The notes: generated by a model from the letters alone, not told the origin. Numbered from the stretch's first letter, positions 1 through 9,360 are shown. The stretch is 64,000 nucleotides of DNA from Fibrobacterota bacterium (GCA_028287505.1 JAQBPN010000103.1:1-64000); one strand, 5' to 3'. Program-made: numbers and translations.

Positions 1-757
1 ACCCGGATTTCAAGGCGGCTTGGAACTCGGCGAGCACGTCCTTGGTGCCGGGGGCTTTCCCGGTTCCATCGGCCGTTCCCGGTTCGCAATGGCTTCCATC
101 CGCGGAAGCGGATCCGTCGGATGAAGACGCATCCGATCCCGCATCGCCATTACCCGTGTCCCGCAACTGCTTCATGATGTTCAGCAAGGCCGTCGTGAAC
201 TCGGAGGCCGCCGCGCCGAATTTCAGGTCTTCGGCCGCCCGATGCTTGGCCGCGCCCGCATCCAACTCGGATGCGTTGACCTTCCCATCCTTGTCCGTGT
301 CCAGTTCCGACAGGACTTTGGAAACGTCTTGCCCGGTATGCTTTGCGATACCGCCGAGCTCGGATGCATCGAGGCTTCCGTCCCCGTTGGCATCCATCTT
401 GGCGAACATATCCCCTTCGCCTTCGGTTTCGACGCCCTTTTTCGAACCCTGGATTTGCCCCAGGATGTTCATCAGGGAGGTTGTGAACTGGGTGATTGCC
501 GAGCCCTGCGATTGGCCCGACTGCCCGCGCTTCCTGGCCATGCCCGCGTCCATTTCGCCGGAATCGACCTTGCCGTCTTTATTGGCATCAAGCCCCGCGA
601 GGATCGCGGAAGCATCTTTCCCGGAGCGTTTGGCCATGCCCGCCAATTCGCTCTCGTCCAGGCCTCCGTCTCCGTTCTTATCCATCTTATCGAATCTATG
701 GCGGTGCTTCTGGGCCGTTATCGGGCTCGAGCCACCGCTTTGGATGCTACCGATCAT
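1..757 (-). CDS. EF-hand calcium-binding protein (3' end cut by window edge)
   Basis: 252 codons are visible and the reading frame is still open at base 1. Four canonical 12-residue EF-hand loops are seen in two pairs: residues 26-37 (DKNGDGGLDESE), 57-68, 122-133 and 153-164, each with acidic residues at positions 1, 3 or 5, 9 and 12 and Gly at position 6. No signal peptide or membrane segment is seen, so a cytoplasmic or non-classically secreted calcium sensor or buffer is likely. The tail from about residue 200 is Gly/Ser/Asp-rich and low in complexity. The ATG at 757 follows AAAGGAAA. The long open frame on the plus strand over the same bases is a GC-codon shadow. Calcium binding is family knowledge; the partner is unknown. 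Confidence 0.88.
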   Translation of the reverse strand, partial: MIGSIQSGGSSPITAQKHRHRFDKMDKNGDGGLDESELAGMAKRSGKDASAILAGLDANKDGKVDSGEMDAGMARKRGQSGQSQGSAITQFTTSLMNILGQIQGSKKGVETEGEGDMFAKMDANGDGSLDASELGGIAKHTGQDVSKVLSELDTDKDGKVNASELDAGAAKHRAAEDLKFGAAASEFTTALLNIMKQLRDTGNGDAGSDASSSDGSASADGSHCEPGTADGTGKAPGTKDVLAEFQAALKSG

Positions 758-870
758 TTTTTTCCTTTCGAAAGGGACTTTCGGTCCCGCCGGGGTTTGG
801 TCCCGGTATACAAGTGTATCGGTTGGAAAAAGTTTCATGCACATCCATGAGCGCCTCATTTGAGGAAGCC

Positions 871-887
871 GGGGACGTTACGTCCCC
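871..887. other. Short perfect inverted repeat upstream of the EF-hand gene
   Basis: GGGGACG-TTA-CGTCCCC is a perfect 7-bp stem with a 3-base loop. It lies about 115 bp upstream of the EF-hand start. Immediately next to it, at 854-865, is a second dyad, CCTCA-TT-TGAGG. Either could be an operator or an mRNA hairpin; function is not shown. Confidence 0.4.
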
Positions 888-968
888 AACGTTTGCGGGG
901 AAGTTAAAGCGGAAGATGAACTTGAAGACGAGGTTTTTTTTGCGAACCCCTTACGGGGCGCGCGAGGC

Positions 969-988
969 TTCGCCGGGGGGCCGGCGAA
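969..988 (-). terminator. GC-rich hairpin just past the YCF48-like gene
   Basis: TTCGCCGG-GGGG-CCGGCGAA forms a perfect 8-bp stem with a 4-base loop, 11 bases beyond the stop codon of the leftward propeller gene. No U-run follows on the minus strand, so it is at best a weak intrinsic terminator or a 3'-end stabilising hairpin. Confidence 0.4.
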
Positions 989-998
989 AAGGCTTTCC

Positions 999-2222
999 TT
1001 AGTCGGCGAGGGCTTTTTGAACCCCATCGATCTTGAAATCCAGGAAGCCCTTGCCGGACCGTATGCTTTGCGGCAAGCCGAGTTCATGATCTCCGGCGGA
1101 TTGGATCCCGTCGAACAGGATGGACACCACTTTGCCCCGGGCATCCAGAATCCGCGCCTGGACGCGGGATGCGCTCGAGAGATGATAGACGGCCTTGCGG
1201 ATGGGCTGGCCGGATTTTCCGCGCATGGATTGCACTCGGAGGCCCGTCGTCGCATCGCCGCCATATTTCAGGATGGTGCCGGCATCCCCCGCGGCCCAGG
1301 CCGTTTTCGCATCCACGAATACGAAGGAGCGCAGTCCCTTGTCGGTTACCCGGTCCTGCACGGTCCATGTGGTCCCGCCATCGACGGAATACAGGATATA
1401 GCCGAAGCGGCCCATCGCCCAGCCGGTATCCTTGCCCGGGAAGGAAACGCAGTACAGGGTGCCGACAATGCTGCCGATGTCCCGGGGCGTCCAGGTCGTT
1501 CCGCCGTCGGTGGTGGCGAGTAGCAGGCCCACGGGAGAAGTGTTGCTGCTGTAGCCCGTGGCCCAGCCTCGTTTTCCGTCCGCGAAAAAGATGGAGCTCA
1601 TGGGATTGGTGGTTCCGCTGACCTGGGGGGTCCAATGGGCGCCGCCATCGACCGATTTCCGGATGCCGGTGGCGCCGCCCAGGGTCCAGCCCGTATCCGG
1701 ATTGATGAAGGAGACGGAAAGCGCAGGCGCATCCGGGCCTATTCCGAGCGGGTCCCAGGTGGCCCCGCCATTCGTGGTCCGGTAGCCGCCGATCCAACCG
1801 TGATCCGCGTCCAGGAAATATTCATAAGCGCCGATCAGCTTCGCATCCTGGGGAACCCAGTGGCTCCCGCCGTCCACGGTTTTGAACATTCCATTGACCG
1901 CGGGGTAACGCGCGCTGCCCAGGAGCCAGCCGGTATCCGGGGATGTGAAGCGTACCGCCGTGAAGGCCCGGACGGAATCCAGGGTGCTACGGGTCCAAGT
2001 GGTTCCGCCGTCCGCCGTCGAGAGGATCACGCCGGTGTCGTTGCCGTGGTTCACTCCCACCGCCCAGCCATGCTTGGCGTCCGGGAAGGAAATGCCGTAC
2101 AGATCATCGCGCAGGCCCGCCGAGACGGTGGTTTGCGGCGCCCAAACGCCTTGCGCGGCGGCGGCGCCGATGAACGCGGACAGCAAAGCCAGGCGAAGCA
2201 GGGGATGGGAGAGTGCGGGCAT
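999..2222 (-). CDS. Secreted YCF48/BNR-type beta-propeller protein with C-terminal sorting-like domain
   Basis: 407 residues. A Sec signal peptide ends near AAAQG (residues 1-24). The body is a run of propeller blades with the repeated signature 'D.GW.vG......T.DGG.tW', typical of the YCF48/HCF136 and BNR/sialidase-like superfamily. The last 80 residues form a different, beta-rich segment with 'ILDARGKVV' and a terminal basic stretch, resembling the sorting tails of FCB secreted proteins. The protein is probably outside the cytoplasm; no enzymatic residues can be assigned, and a structural or recognition role is as likely as catalysis. A second protein of the same design is encoded at 33369-34598. 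The start ATG is preceded by AAGAGG. Confidence 0.85.
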   Translation of the reverse strand: MPALSHPLLRLALLSAFIGAAAAQGVWAPQTTVSAGLRDDLYGISFPDAKHGWAVGVNHGNDTGVILSTADGGTTWTRSTLDSVRAFTAVRFTSPDTGWLLGSARYPAVNGMFKTVDGGSHWVPQDAKLIGAYEYFLDADHGWIGGYRTTNGGATWDPLGIGPDAPALSVSFINPDTGWTLGGATGIRKSVDGGAHWTPQVSGTTNPMSSIFFADGKRGWATGYSSNTSPVGLLLATTDGGTTWTPRDIGSIVGTLYCVSFPGKDTGWAMGRFGYILYSVDGGTTWTVQDRVTDKGLRSFVFVDAKTAWAAGDAGTILKYGGDATTGLRVQSMRGKSGQPIRKAVYHLSSASRVQARILDARGKVVSILFDGIQSAGDHELGLPQSIRSGKGFLDFKIDGVQKALAD

Positions 2223-2422
2223 ATGGCCTCTTGGGTAGGGGTAACGTGTTGGATCCGTATGGTACCGGGTCCATAGTACATCCTATCACCCACGGCTCCC
2301 ATGGACGAATCCGTCCCCGGTGGAGAAAAGTGACATGAATTGTAGAGGCGTTGTAAAAAGAGTTTACAGAGGGCCGGGATTCTTTCCATGCCCGGTTGGA
2401 GCGGGAGAAAACTTCACGGTAT

Positions 2423-2827
2423 CTACGGTAGAATTTGCCTGATGCCCCGCTGAGAGGCCAGCCAGGAAAGGGCTTCCGATTCCGTGCAGCAGACTTTGAC
2501 ATTCCAGGCCCGGTTCCTGGCCACGGTTTCCCCGAACTTGTCTTCCGCGTAGGTATCGCCGTTAAGGTATACGATGGCGATGGTGCTGGTCCGTTCGATA
2601 TTGAACTTTCCCGGATTCTCGAATATCTGGTATGATTCGAAAAAAGTCTTCTTCCCCGTCAGATCGAAGACTCCCATGACCCGGCAGGTATCATCCTTCT
2701 CGAACTCTTCCGACAATCGCATCCAACATTCTTTCGCATCCTCGACGACCTGGCCGGGAACCCTGGTTCCGGTGACATCCATTCTCAACAGGTTGTCCGT
2801 TTTTGAAACGGCGATATGATACGACAT
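2423..2827 (-). CDS. STAS/SpoIIAA-like small protein
   Basis: 134 residues, no signal peptide or membrane segment. The pattern of a conserved 'GVFDLTGKK' strand, a central 'TIAIVYLNGD' strand and a C-terminal 'ARNRAWNVKV...ESEALSWL' helix resembles SpoIIAA-like/STAS domains used as non-enzymatic regulatory partners in many bacteria. Similarity is by fold pattern only and function is unknown. The gene lies 13 bp downstream of the lipoprotein gene on the same strand, so the two are probably co-transcribed. A strong GGAGGAG sits 4 bases before the ATG. Confidence 0.7.
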   Translation of the reverse strand: MSYHIAVSKTDNLLRMDVTGTRVPGQVVEDAKECWMRLSEEFEKDDTCRVMGVFDLTGKKTFFESYQIFENPGKFNIERTSTIAIVYLNGDTYAEDKFGETVARNRAWNVKVCCTESEALSWLASQRGIRQILP

Positions 2828-2840
2828 CGATCTCCTCCGC

Positions 2841-4454
2841 CTATTTTTCTTTGGGTGGAAGCGCGAAAGACCATTCGGTCACCTCGGTGCCGGTTGCGCT
2901 GCTGCCTACGCAGGATGGATTGATCATTTTGCCCATGATCCCGCTGCCTCCGGACAAACCTTGGACGGGGGGCAGCCACTCGATGGTGACCGGCCCCGTT
3001 CCTGATGTCCCCTGGCAGGATTCCGTCCAGTCCACCTCGGCGCTCACGTCGCCCGATGCCAGATAATCGTAGCCGAATTGCTTGATGTAGGCGGCGTCAT
3101 AGAATATGAGGAGGGAGCCCGTCTTCGCCAGATCGCCCTTATAGGTTTCCTTGTAGACGCAGGTCCGGACGTTGCTGCTCGAAGTCTTGACGCTCTCGTA
3201 TTCGACGGCGCCTATGGAAAAGTACCGGCGGAAGGTGGCGTCCCATTCCCAGCCCACCGTGGAGACCGTATGCGTCTTGGTGACCACGGTTCCCGAGGAC
3301 GAGGTTTCCGTGCAGCTCCAGAGCACGTCGACGTTGCCGGTCAATTGGCCGGGCGGATCCCCGCAAGGCACCACGGCCAGACGCGCTTCCCGCATGATGG
3401 TGTTCTCGCTGAAATCGCCGAGGGAGGCATCGGCCCAGGCCGATCCGGCCTTCATGCCCACGGACATGGCCGCCGTTTGCGGGGTGATCCCGGCGGCGGT
3501 TTCGTTCATCTGGTTCAGGAAGCGGACGGAATTGACTTCCTTGATTTCACTGCGCGCCTGATCGACCTTGGCGGCGGCGTTGGAGGAGTAGTTGGGATCG
3601 CTTTTCGTGACGGGGTTGGTGGGGTTCTCGGCGCACTTTTTCAAGGCGTCCAGCTCCAGGAACCATTTGGCGTTCTGCTGGGAAAGTTCCAGCGCGCCGC
3701 CGATGGCGGAGGCCGCTGAGGCCAGGGAGTAGATGTTGGAGAGGGCTCCCGTCGGGAGTCCGCTTTCCTTGGCGGCATCGAGCAAGGCGCCGATGCTTAC
3801 GTCCGCGCCGTTCTTTCCCACTTCGCCCCAATTGACCGCGGCTCCTCCGGTTCCTCCGTCCGCGGCCTCGGCGGGACCGCTGCGCGCGCCCGCTTTCGGA
3901 AGCGCGATGCGGCGCATCTCTTCGGGGGTGAGGCTGGAGGATCCCAGCGCGGCGATCAGCTCCGGAGGGAGGCCGGCGGTGGGAACGAAATAACTGAGAT
4001 CGGCTTTGGATCCGCCGGCGATCGAATCATGGGAGAATTTGATGTCATACAGGGCCGGGCCGCCTTTGGCCACGCGGGTGGACTCATCCGCAGTGGGCGC
4101 ATAGGTTTGGCCGGGCGTGATCTTCAGGGTGATGTCGCGCGTGGCCCCGTTGGGAAACGTCTGCTTATAGGTGAAGGTGTTGGCATCCACGCGAACGGTA
4201 TCGAGCTTGGCCGCGGCCAGGAAGTCGGCGACGGCGGCGGGAAGGCCTTTGGCTTTGAGAGCCGCGGATTGGATTTGGTCGACGGGGAAGTCCTTGTCCG
4301 TATTCCCCGGCGGAGCTGAGTCATTATTTCCCGAGTTGCAGCCGGCAAGGAGCAACGCCAGCAGGGAGGCTCCCAGCGCGAGCCGCAGGGCCGCGAAGGA
4401 GCATGGGTGCTTGCGTTTATGGGGGTGGGCGGGGTTGCCAGGGAATCGCGTCAT
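2841..4454 (-). CDS. Hypothetical lipoprotein
   Basis: 537 residues. The N-terminus has a basic region, a hydrophobic stretch and the lipobox L36-A-G-C39, so the mature protein should be lipid-anchored. After the anchor comes a short Asn/Asp/Pro-rich linker, a region of alternating strands, and a Gly/Ala-rich middle. I do not recognise a catalytic domain. It probably forms an operon with the STAS-like gene 13 bp downstream. It is divergent from the esterase at 4652, and the intergenic region contains the palindrome at 4561-4576. Confidence 0.75.
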   Translation of the reverse strand: MTRFPGNPAHPHKRKHPCSFAALRLALGASLLALLLAGCNSGNNDSAPPGNTDKDFPVDQIQSAALKAKGLPAAVADFLAAAKLDTVRVDANTFTYKQTFPNGATRDITLKITPGQTYAPTADESTRVAKGGPALYDIKFSHDSIAGGSKADLSYFVPTAGLPPELIAALGSSSLTPEEMRRIALPKAGARSGPAEAADGGTGGAAVNWGEVGKNGADVSIGALLDAAKESGLPTGALSNIYSLASAASAIGGALELSQQNAKWFLELDALKKCAENPTNPVTKSDPNYSSNAAAKVDQARSEIKEVNSVRFLNQMNETAAGITPQTAAMSVGMKAGSAWADASLGDFSENTIMREARLAVVPCGDPPGQLTGNVDVLWSCTETSSSGTVVTKTHTVSTVGWEWDATFRRYFSIGAVEYESVKTSSSNVRTCVYKETYKGDLAKTGSLLIFYDAAYIKQFGYDYLASGDVSAEVDWTESCQGTSGTGPVTIEWLPPVQGLSGGSGIMGKMINPSCVGSSATGTEVTEWSFALPPKEK

Positions 4455-4560
4455 GGATGACCCGCCTTTTATGATTTGGAACCGCGTCCGGACAGGCAGG
4501 TAACCTGCAAGCGGGACGGTTGCCGGGAACGGGGGAAAGATAGCTTAATCGGGCATTCCC

Positions 4561-4576
4561 GTTCTCAATTGAAAAC
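4561..4576. promoter_or_regulatory. Palindrome GTTCTCAATTGAAAAC, candidate operator (copy 1)
   Basis: This 16-bp near-perfect dyad (half-sites GTTYTCA and TGAAAAC, 2-bp centre) lies between the divergent lipoprotein and esterase genes, 107 bp from the lipoprotein start and 75 bp from the esterase start. The same motif occurs at 28191-28206 and 42130-42145. A binding site for a dimeric regulator is inferred. Confidence 0.6.
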
Positions 4577-4651
4577 ATGAAGTAGAAAGCCTAATACGGG
4601 GTTCCGGGCCCCGGATTATATTCCCTGAAGCATATGATGGGGGAGTCGACT

Positions 4652-6253
4652 ATGCGCAAATTTCCATATTTCATTTCCGCCTGCGTTTTCGCCGGCGCGC
4701 TGCTGGCTCCGGCCGGAATGACGCAGGCCGCGGGTCCGCAAGGCACGGTCTATCAATTCACCGTGCCGAAGCAGGGCGGCATGTACGCCGATGCCACCTA
4801 CTATTGCTGGCTGCCCAATAACGTGGGCACGGTCCGGACCATCATCGTGCATCAGCACGGCTGCACGCGGGAAGGCGACGCCCAGCAGATGATGTCCGAC
4901 GTGCAATGGTTGTCCCTGGCCAAAAAATGGCACGCGGTCTTCATCGCGCCCAAGCTCATCACGGGCGGCCCCAGCGACGGCAGCACCAAGTGCAACAATT
5001 GGGACGATATCGCCAACGGCTCCGGGAACACTTACCTGGCCGCCCTCGACACTTTGGCGCGGCGCGCCAGCCATCCCGAAATCAAGACCGTACCCTGGGC
5101 GCTATGGGGGCATTCCGGAGGGGCGTTCTGGATCACGGCCATGACAGGAGCCCACCCGGAAAGGGTTGCGGTCGCGGTGGCCCAGGCCGGAAGCGCGGAT
5201 ATCTCGAACGTTCCCGGCGCTCTCAAGGTGCCGCTCCTGCATCACGACGGGAAGAAAGACATGGTTTACAACGGTGTGCCCTTCGCGGCCGGACGCAAGA
5301 AAGGCGCATTGTGGGCCTTCGCGGTCAATCCCTTCCCTCTGTGGGTGAACACCCCGTCCAATCCCGGCTGGTCCGACGAGGTATTCGGCCACGCGCCCCA
5401 TGACATGCGCATGATCGCCATTCCCTGGATCGAAGCGGGGCTGCAAGCGAGGCTTCCCGATCAGGCGGGCTCGGCCCAGCTCAAGGACATGGATACCACA
5501 AAGTTCTGGCTGGGAGACACCGTGACCTACGCCATCGGTTCGGCCGCGGACTTCACCGGCAACCGATCGATCGCAAGCTGGTTCCCGGACGAATCCTTCG
5601 CCAAGCGGTGGAAGGAGTATATGGTCATCGGCACCCAGAAAGACAGCACCCAGCCGCCCTCTCCCTACAACCTGGCCGGGAGCTATTCGAACAAGCAGCT
5701 CAAGCTGACCTGGGACAGCGATGCCGATCTGGAAACAGGCATCAAAACCTTCATCATCTACCGCAACGGGACCCCGCTCACCACCTTGCAGTACAACACC
5801 ACGACGCTCTTCACGAAAGCCACGGGCTTCCAACGTTGGAACGACGGCGACAACCCCGCGCCTGCCCCTGCCCCTACCATGACCTATACGGACAACAACC
5901 TGAGCGACGCGACGACCTACACCTACCAGATAAGCACGGTCAACTGGTCGGACGTGGCCGGGCCGAAAAGCCAGGTGCTCACCCTCCAAGGCGGCCAGGT
6001 GACGGTCGGGGTCCAAGCGCCGCTGCCGTCCGCCAACCCCGCCTCCCGGAAATCCTCGGTCTTCTGCTGGGGCTCCGGAGCCTGTAAGGTCAGCCTCGCC
6101 GCCGGTCCGGTGGATATCTGCGACGTCAGGGGAACTTTGCTCAAGAGCCTGGACTTGCCGCAAGCTTCGCTACTGGATGTAGGCAACCTGGCGGGCGCCG
6201 GCGCGCCCCGCATGCTGATTATCCGGTCCGGCCATTCCGTCCGCAACCGGTAA
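4652..6253 (+). CDS. Secreted alpha/beta-hydrolase (esterase/PHB-depolymerase-like) with fibronectin III-like domain
   Basis: 533 residues from the ATG at 4652, chosen because GGGGGAG lies 6 bases upstream; an ATG 18 bases earlier lacks such a site. A Sec signal peptide covers residues 1-27. The catalytic domain shows 'HQHGC' (68-71, oxyanion region) and the nucleophile elbow G153-H-S155-G-G, as in PHB depolymerase/feruloyl-esterase-like enzymes. A fibronectin type III-like module follows near residues 330-450 ('SPYNLAGSYSNKQLKLTW'), then a short C-terminal beta-rich tail. It likely cleaves ester bonds in polymers outside the cell; the substrate is not determinable. Palindrome copy 1 lies 75 bp upstream. 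Confidence 0.85.
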   Translation: MRKFPYFISACVFAGALLAPAGMTQAAGPQGTVYQFTVPKQGGMYADATYYCWLPNNVGTVRTIIVHQHGCTREGDAQQMMSDVQWLSLAKKWHAVFIAPKLITGGPSDGSTKCNNWDDIANGSGNTYLAALDTLARRASHPEIKTVPWALWGHSGGAFWITAMTGAHPERVAVAVAQAGSADISNVPGALKVPLLHHDGKKDMVYNGVPFAAGRKKGALWAFAVNPFPLWVNTPSNPGWSDEVFGHAPHDMRMIAIPWIEAGLQARLPDQAGSAQLKDMDTTKFWLGDTVTYAIGSAADFTGNRSIASWFPDESFAKRWKEYMVIGTQKDSTQPPSPYNLAGSYSNKQLKLTWDSDADLETGIKTFIIYRNGTPLTTLQYNTTTLFTKATGFQRWNDGDNPAPAPAPTMTYTDNNLSDATTYTYQISTVNWSDVAGPKSQVLTLQGGQVTVGVQAPLPSANPASRKSSVFCWGSGACKVSLAAGPVDICDVRGTLLKSLDLPQASLLDVGNLAGAGAPRMLIIRSGHSVRNR

Positions 6254-6301
6254 TTTCCCTCCTTCCCGTCCAGGTGGAATGGCTCCCGGGCGCGCGCCGG
6301 A

Positions 6302-8197
6302 CTACTTAGGCGATTGATCCCCCGGGGGAAGGGACGCCGCCTCGCGCATGCCTTCCCGCAGACTGGTATTGTCCCAGGCGGCATCCACTTCCGTGTTCAC
6401 CTGACCGCCGTTGCGGAGCAGGGTATCCGCCTCCTCGATTTTTCCGCGCAACAGGGTGAGGAAGTTCTTGCGATCGGACCAGTGACCGGCCAAATCCCGG
6501 AAGGCTCCGTTGTTGTGGATGCGGAATGCGTGCACGGCGCGGTTGGCGTGGTAGGCGCGCATTCCCATCATGCGGAGCGCATCGAAACCCATATCCATGG
6601 AGGTTCCCATGGTTTCCCGGTACACGTTCTTCACGCCCATGTTTATCAGGCCATAGCCGTCGTTGCGGTCCTTGGCGCGGCAGAGGAGTTCAAGATGGGG
6701 GAAATGCTCGCGGACCGTGGCCGCGATCTCGATCGTCTTTTCCTGGTCGTCGATGGCCAGGATGAATATCTTGGCGTTGGCGGCTCCCGCCGAATGCAAC
6801 AGGTCCAACCGCGAAGCGTCGCCGTACCAGGCCTTCAACCCCAGTTTGCGGACCACTTCCACCACCTCATGGTTGTTTTCGAGCACCGTGGTGCGGATGC
6901 CGTTGACCTGGAGCAGGCGGCCGATCATGTTTCCCATGCGCCCGAACCCGGCGATAAGGACGGGCGCGTCCTCTGATTCGATCTTGTCCGGCTCCCTGTT
7001 CGGTTCGGCCGCCTTGACGGTTCGGGGCAGGACCACCTTGACCAACAGGATGAGCAGGGGAGGGGTGGCGGCCATGGACAGGGCCACGCCCGCCACCAGC
7101 ATGCGCACGGAATCCGCATCCAGCACGCGCAATTGCTCGCTCAGGCCCAGCAATACGAATGCGAATTCGCCCACCTGGCACAGGGCCATGGCCAGCAGGA
7201 TTCCCTGTGAACGCTCCAATTTGAATGCCTTGGCAAGCCCCCATAGGACCGCGGCTTTTACGGCCATGATGAGGAGCACCAGGCCGCCCACCTTGAGCGG
7301 TTCGTTCAGGATATAGGGGAGGTCGACACCCGCGCCCACGGAGATGAAAAACAGCCCCAGGAACAGACCCTTGAAGGGTTCGATATCGCTTTCGAGCTCA
7401 TGGCGGTATTCGCTGTCCGCCAGCACCACTCCCGCCAGGAAGGCTCCCAGGGCCGGGCTCATGCCCACCTTTTCCATCAACAGGGTGATGCCCACCACCA
7501 GGAACAATGCGAAGGCGGTGAAGATCTCCCGCAAGCGGGACCCGGCTATGAAACGGAACACCGGCCGGGCCAGGAATCGTCCTGACGCGACCACGGCTAT
7601 CACGGCGCCCAATACGGCGAGGGCCTGCAGGCCGGGAGACAAGGCGGCGACCCCGCCATCCCCGGGCTTGCCCGCGCCCGGGGTGGCAGCGAGAAAAGGG
7701 AGCAGGGCCAGGATGGGGATGACGGCGATATCCTGGAACAGAAGCACCGAGAATGCGCTCTGGCCTCCCGCGGTCTTGTCCAGGCGCTTTTCCTGCAGGC
7801 TTTGCAGCACGATGGCGGTGGAGGACATGGCCAGCGTCAATCCGATGGCGAGGGCGGCTTTCCAGGGGACGCCCAAGGCCATGGCGCCCAGGGCCAGGGC
7901 CGCCGCCGAGGCAGTAACCTGCATGGTACCCAGGCCGAGGATCGGGACCCGCAGCTTCCAAAGCACCTTTGGCTGGAGCTCCAGGCCGATGAGGAAAAGC
8001 ATCATGATCACGCCGAACTCGGCGAACTGCTTGACGTCCTCGCCATGGCCCGCCCATCCCAGCAGATGCGGTCCGATGAGCACGCCGGCGACGAGATATC
8101 CAAGCACGGATCCGAATCCGGCCCGCTTGGAAATGGGCACCGCCACCACGGCCACCGCCAGGTAGATGAAGGCCTGGAGCAAGGGCGAGTGGTTCAT
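6302..8197 (-). CDS. CPA2-family monovalent cation:proton antiporter, KefB/KefC-like
   Basis: 631 residues. The first 380 or so are strongly hydrophobic, with a dozen membrane segments of the Na+/H+ exchanger fold (PF00999 type). A cytosolic RCK/TrkA-N domain follows, with the Rossmann signature GFGRMG near residue 415 and acidic Glu ending strand two (VLENN). A hydrophilic tail completes it. Family knowledge: Kef systems export K+ in exchange for H+ and protect against electrophiles. The start is the ATG at 8197, which overlaps the stop of the upstream flavodoxin-like gene as ATGA, so the two are translationally coupled. A much longer in-frame reading overlaps that gene and is not real. Confidence 0.92.
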   Translation of the reverse strand: MNHSPLLQAFIYLAVAVVAVPISKRAGFGSVLGYLVAGVLIGPHLLGWAGHGEDVKQFAEFGVIMMLFLIGLELQPKVLWKLRVPILGLGTMQVTASAAALALGAMALGVPWKAALAIGLTLAMSSTAIVLQSLQEKRLDKTAGGQSAFSVLLFQDIAVIPILALLPFLAATPGAGKPGDGGVAALSPGLQALAVLGAVIAVVASGRFLARPVFRFIAGSRLREIFTAFALFLVVGITLLMEKVGMSPALGAFLAGVVLADSEYRHELESDIEPFKGLFLGLFFISVGAGVDLPYILNEPLKVGGLVLLIMAVKAAVLWGLAKAFKLERSQGILLAMALCQVGEFAFVLLGLSEQLRVLDADSVRMLVAGVALSMAATPPLLILLVKVVLPRTVKAAEPNREPDKIESEDAPVLIAGFGRMGNMIGRLLQVNGIRTTVLENNHEVVEVVRKLGLKAWYGDASRLDLLHSAGAANAKIFILAIDDQEKTIEIAATVREHFPHLELLCRAKDRNDGYGLINMGVKNVYRETMGTSMDMGFDALRMMGMRAYHANRAVHAFRIHNNGAFRDLAGHWSDRKNFLTLLRGKIEEADTLLRNGGQVNTEVDAAWDNTSLREGMREAASLPPGDQSPK

Positions 8198-8814
8198 CGT
8201 TGTGCCAACCCGCTGACGGTGAATTTCGGGAAGAGATCGTTGATGCGTTCGGCCTTGCGGGCGGCCTCTATGTCCACTGTCCCGTCCCGCAGGGCTTCCA
8301 CCACCTTGCGGTATTCGGAGGCGAAAGGCTTGCAGGCCTCCTCGGTGGTGATGAACAGGCTGCGATGGATGACGAAGGGGGCCAGATAGGTCATGTTGCA
8401 AAGCTCCGCGGTCTGATCGAACGGGGCCAGGAATTGCCGGATGGTGTGGCGGTTGAGTCCCTCCGCCCGGTAGGCTTCCTGGGCGCCGCCGGTGGTGATG
8501 GCGTTCAGCATCAGCTTGCCCGCGAAAGCGGTTCCGCCCTTGCCGTACGCGTAGCCGTATTCGAGCACCAGATCCTGCCATTCCTTGAGGATGGCGGGCG
8601 AACTGTACCAATAGAAGGGATGCTGGAAGATGACGATATCATGTTCTTCCACCAGTTTCTGCTCCCGTTTCACGTCGATGTAGAGATCCGGGTAGGCTTC
8701 GTAGAGATCATGGAAAGTGACCCCGGGCAGGCCGCGGACCTCCCGCAGCAGTTGCAGATTGACCCGGGACTTTTCCAGGGCGGGATGGGCGAAAAGGATA
8801 AGGATTTTGTTCAT
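8194..8814 (-). CDS. KefF/KefG-type NAD(P)H quinone reductase, antiporter ancillary subunit
   Basis: 206 residues of the flavodoxin-like NAD(P)H dehydrogenase (quinone) family. It begins 'MNKILILFAHPALEKSRVN', the FMN-phosphate loop, and has 'HPFYWYSSPAILKEWQD' and a Gly-rich 'TTGGAQEAY' as in KefF/KefG/MdaB. In enterobacteria such subunits bind the Kef antiporter and are needed for full activity. The ATGA overlap with the antiporter gene supports the same role here. The start at 8814 has GAGG just upstream; a 26-codon upstream extension looks non-coding. Confidence 0.9.
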   Translation of the reverse strand: MNKILILFAHPALEKSRVNLQLLREVRGLPGVTFHDLYEAYPDLYIDVKREQKLVEEHDIVIFQHPFYWYSSPAILKEWQDLVLEYGYAYGKGGTAFAGKLMLNAITTGGAQEAYRAEGLNRHTIRQFLAPFDQTAELCNMTYLAPFVIHRSLFITTEEACKPFASEYRKVVEALRDGTVDIEAARKAERINDLFPKFTVSGLAQR

Positions 8815-8997
8815 GATCCTCGCATTAAGCGGTGCGCCGGCCTGGCGCGGCTTCCGGTAACCCTGAAATATAGGTTCAGTCCGGAAAGGCATCGGAAAAA
8901 CCCTTCCCTAAGCCGTTCCCAGCGCCGTTTTTATAGGGAGGGGCGCGCTCTTTCCCTTTGGAAAGCCGGGGAAAGGATCGATGGAAGGAGGCCTTGA

Positions 8998-9360
8998 ATG
9001 ACATCGGAAAGCGAAAAAGAATCCGTCGCCATGGCGTTGATGACCGTAGTGACCATGATCTTTTATTTTCTTCCCTTGCTGAACGGGCTCGCCGGGGGTC
9101 TTGCGGGCGGTTACAAAGTCGGAGATCTGAAAGGCGCGGCAATCGCGGCCATCATCCCGGTCATCCTGGTTTCGGCCTTCCTTGCGGGCCTTTTCATATT
9201 CACCGACCAACCCGTACTCGGCCTGTACGGGCGGGAAGCCGGCCTGCTGGTGATCGTCTTATCGGATATGGGCATTCTGGCCGGAGCGGTGCTGGGAGGC
9301 TGGCTCGCGGAGGCCGGCGAACAAAAGGGCAGCGTGTCCGGGCCCGATATGATCCGATGA
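8998..9360 (+). CDS. Small integral membrane protein
   Basis: 120 residues. Three or four hydrophobic segments (about 10-35, 45-68, 82-102) are separated by short loops rich in Gly. A perfect AAGGAGG lies 6 bases upstream of the ATG, so expression is well supported. The composition resembles DUF5518-type small membrane proteins, but I cannot assign a family with confidence and no function is proposed. It is transcribed alone, convergent with the outer-membrane barrel gene. Confidence 0.75.
   Translation: MTSESEKESVAMALMTVVTMIFYFLPLLNGLAGGLAGGYKVGDLKGAAIAAIIPVILVSAFLAGLFIFTDQPVLGLYGREAGLLVIVLSDMGILAGAVLGGWLAEAGEQKGSVSGPDMIR

Noticed and set aside
42-863. Open frame on the plus strand over the EF-hand gene
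   Set aside because: The minus strand has four canonical EF-hands and a ribosome-binding site; the plus-strand product is Pro/Ser-rich shadow sequence.
8198-8611. N-terminal extension of the KefC-like antiporter
   Set aside because: It overlaps the quinone-reductase gene almost entirely and has no membrane-protein character; the ATG at 8197 fits the family start and the ATGA coupling.
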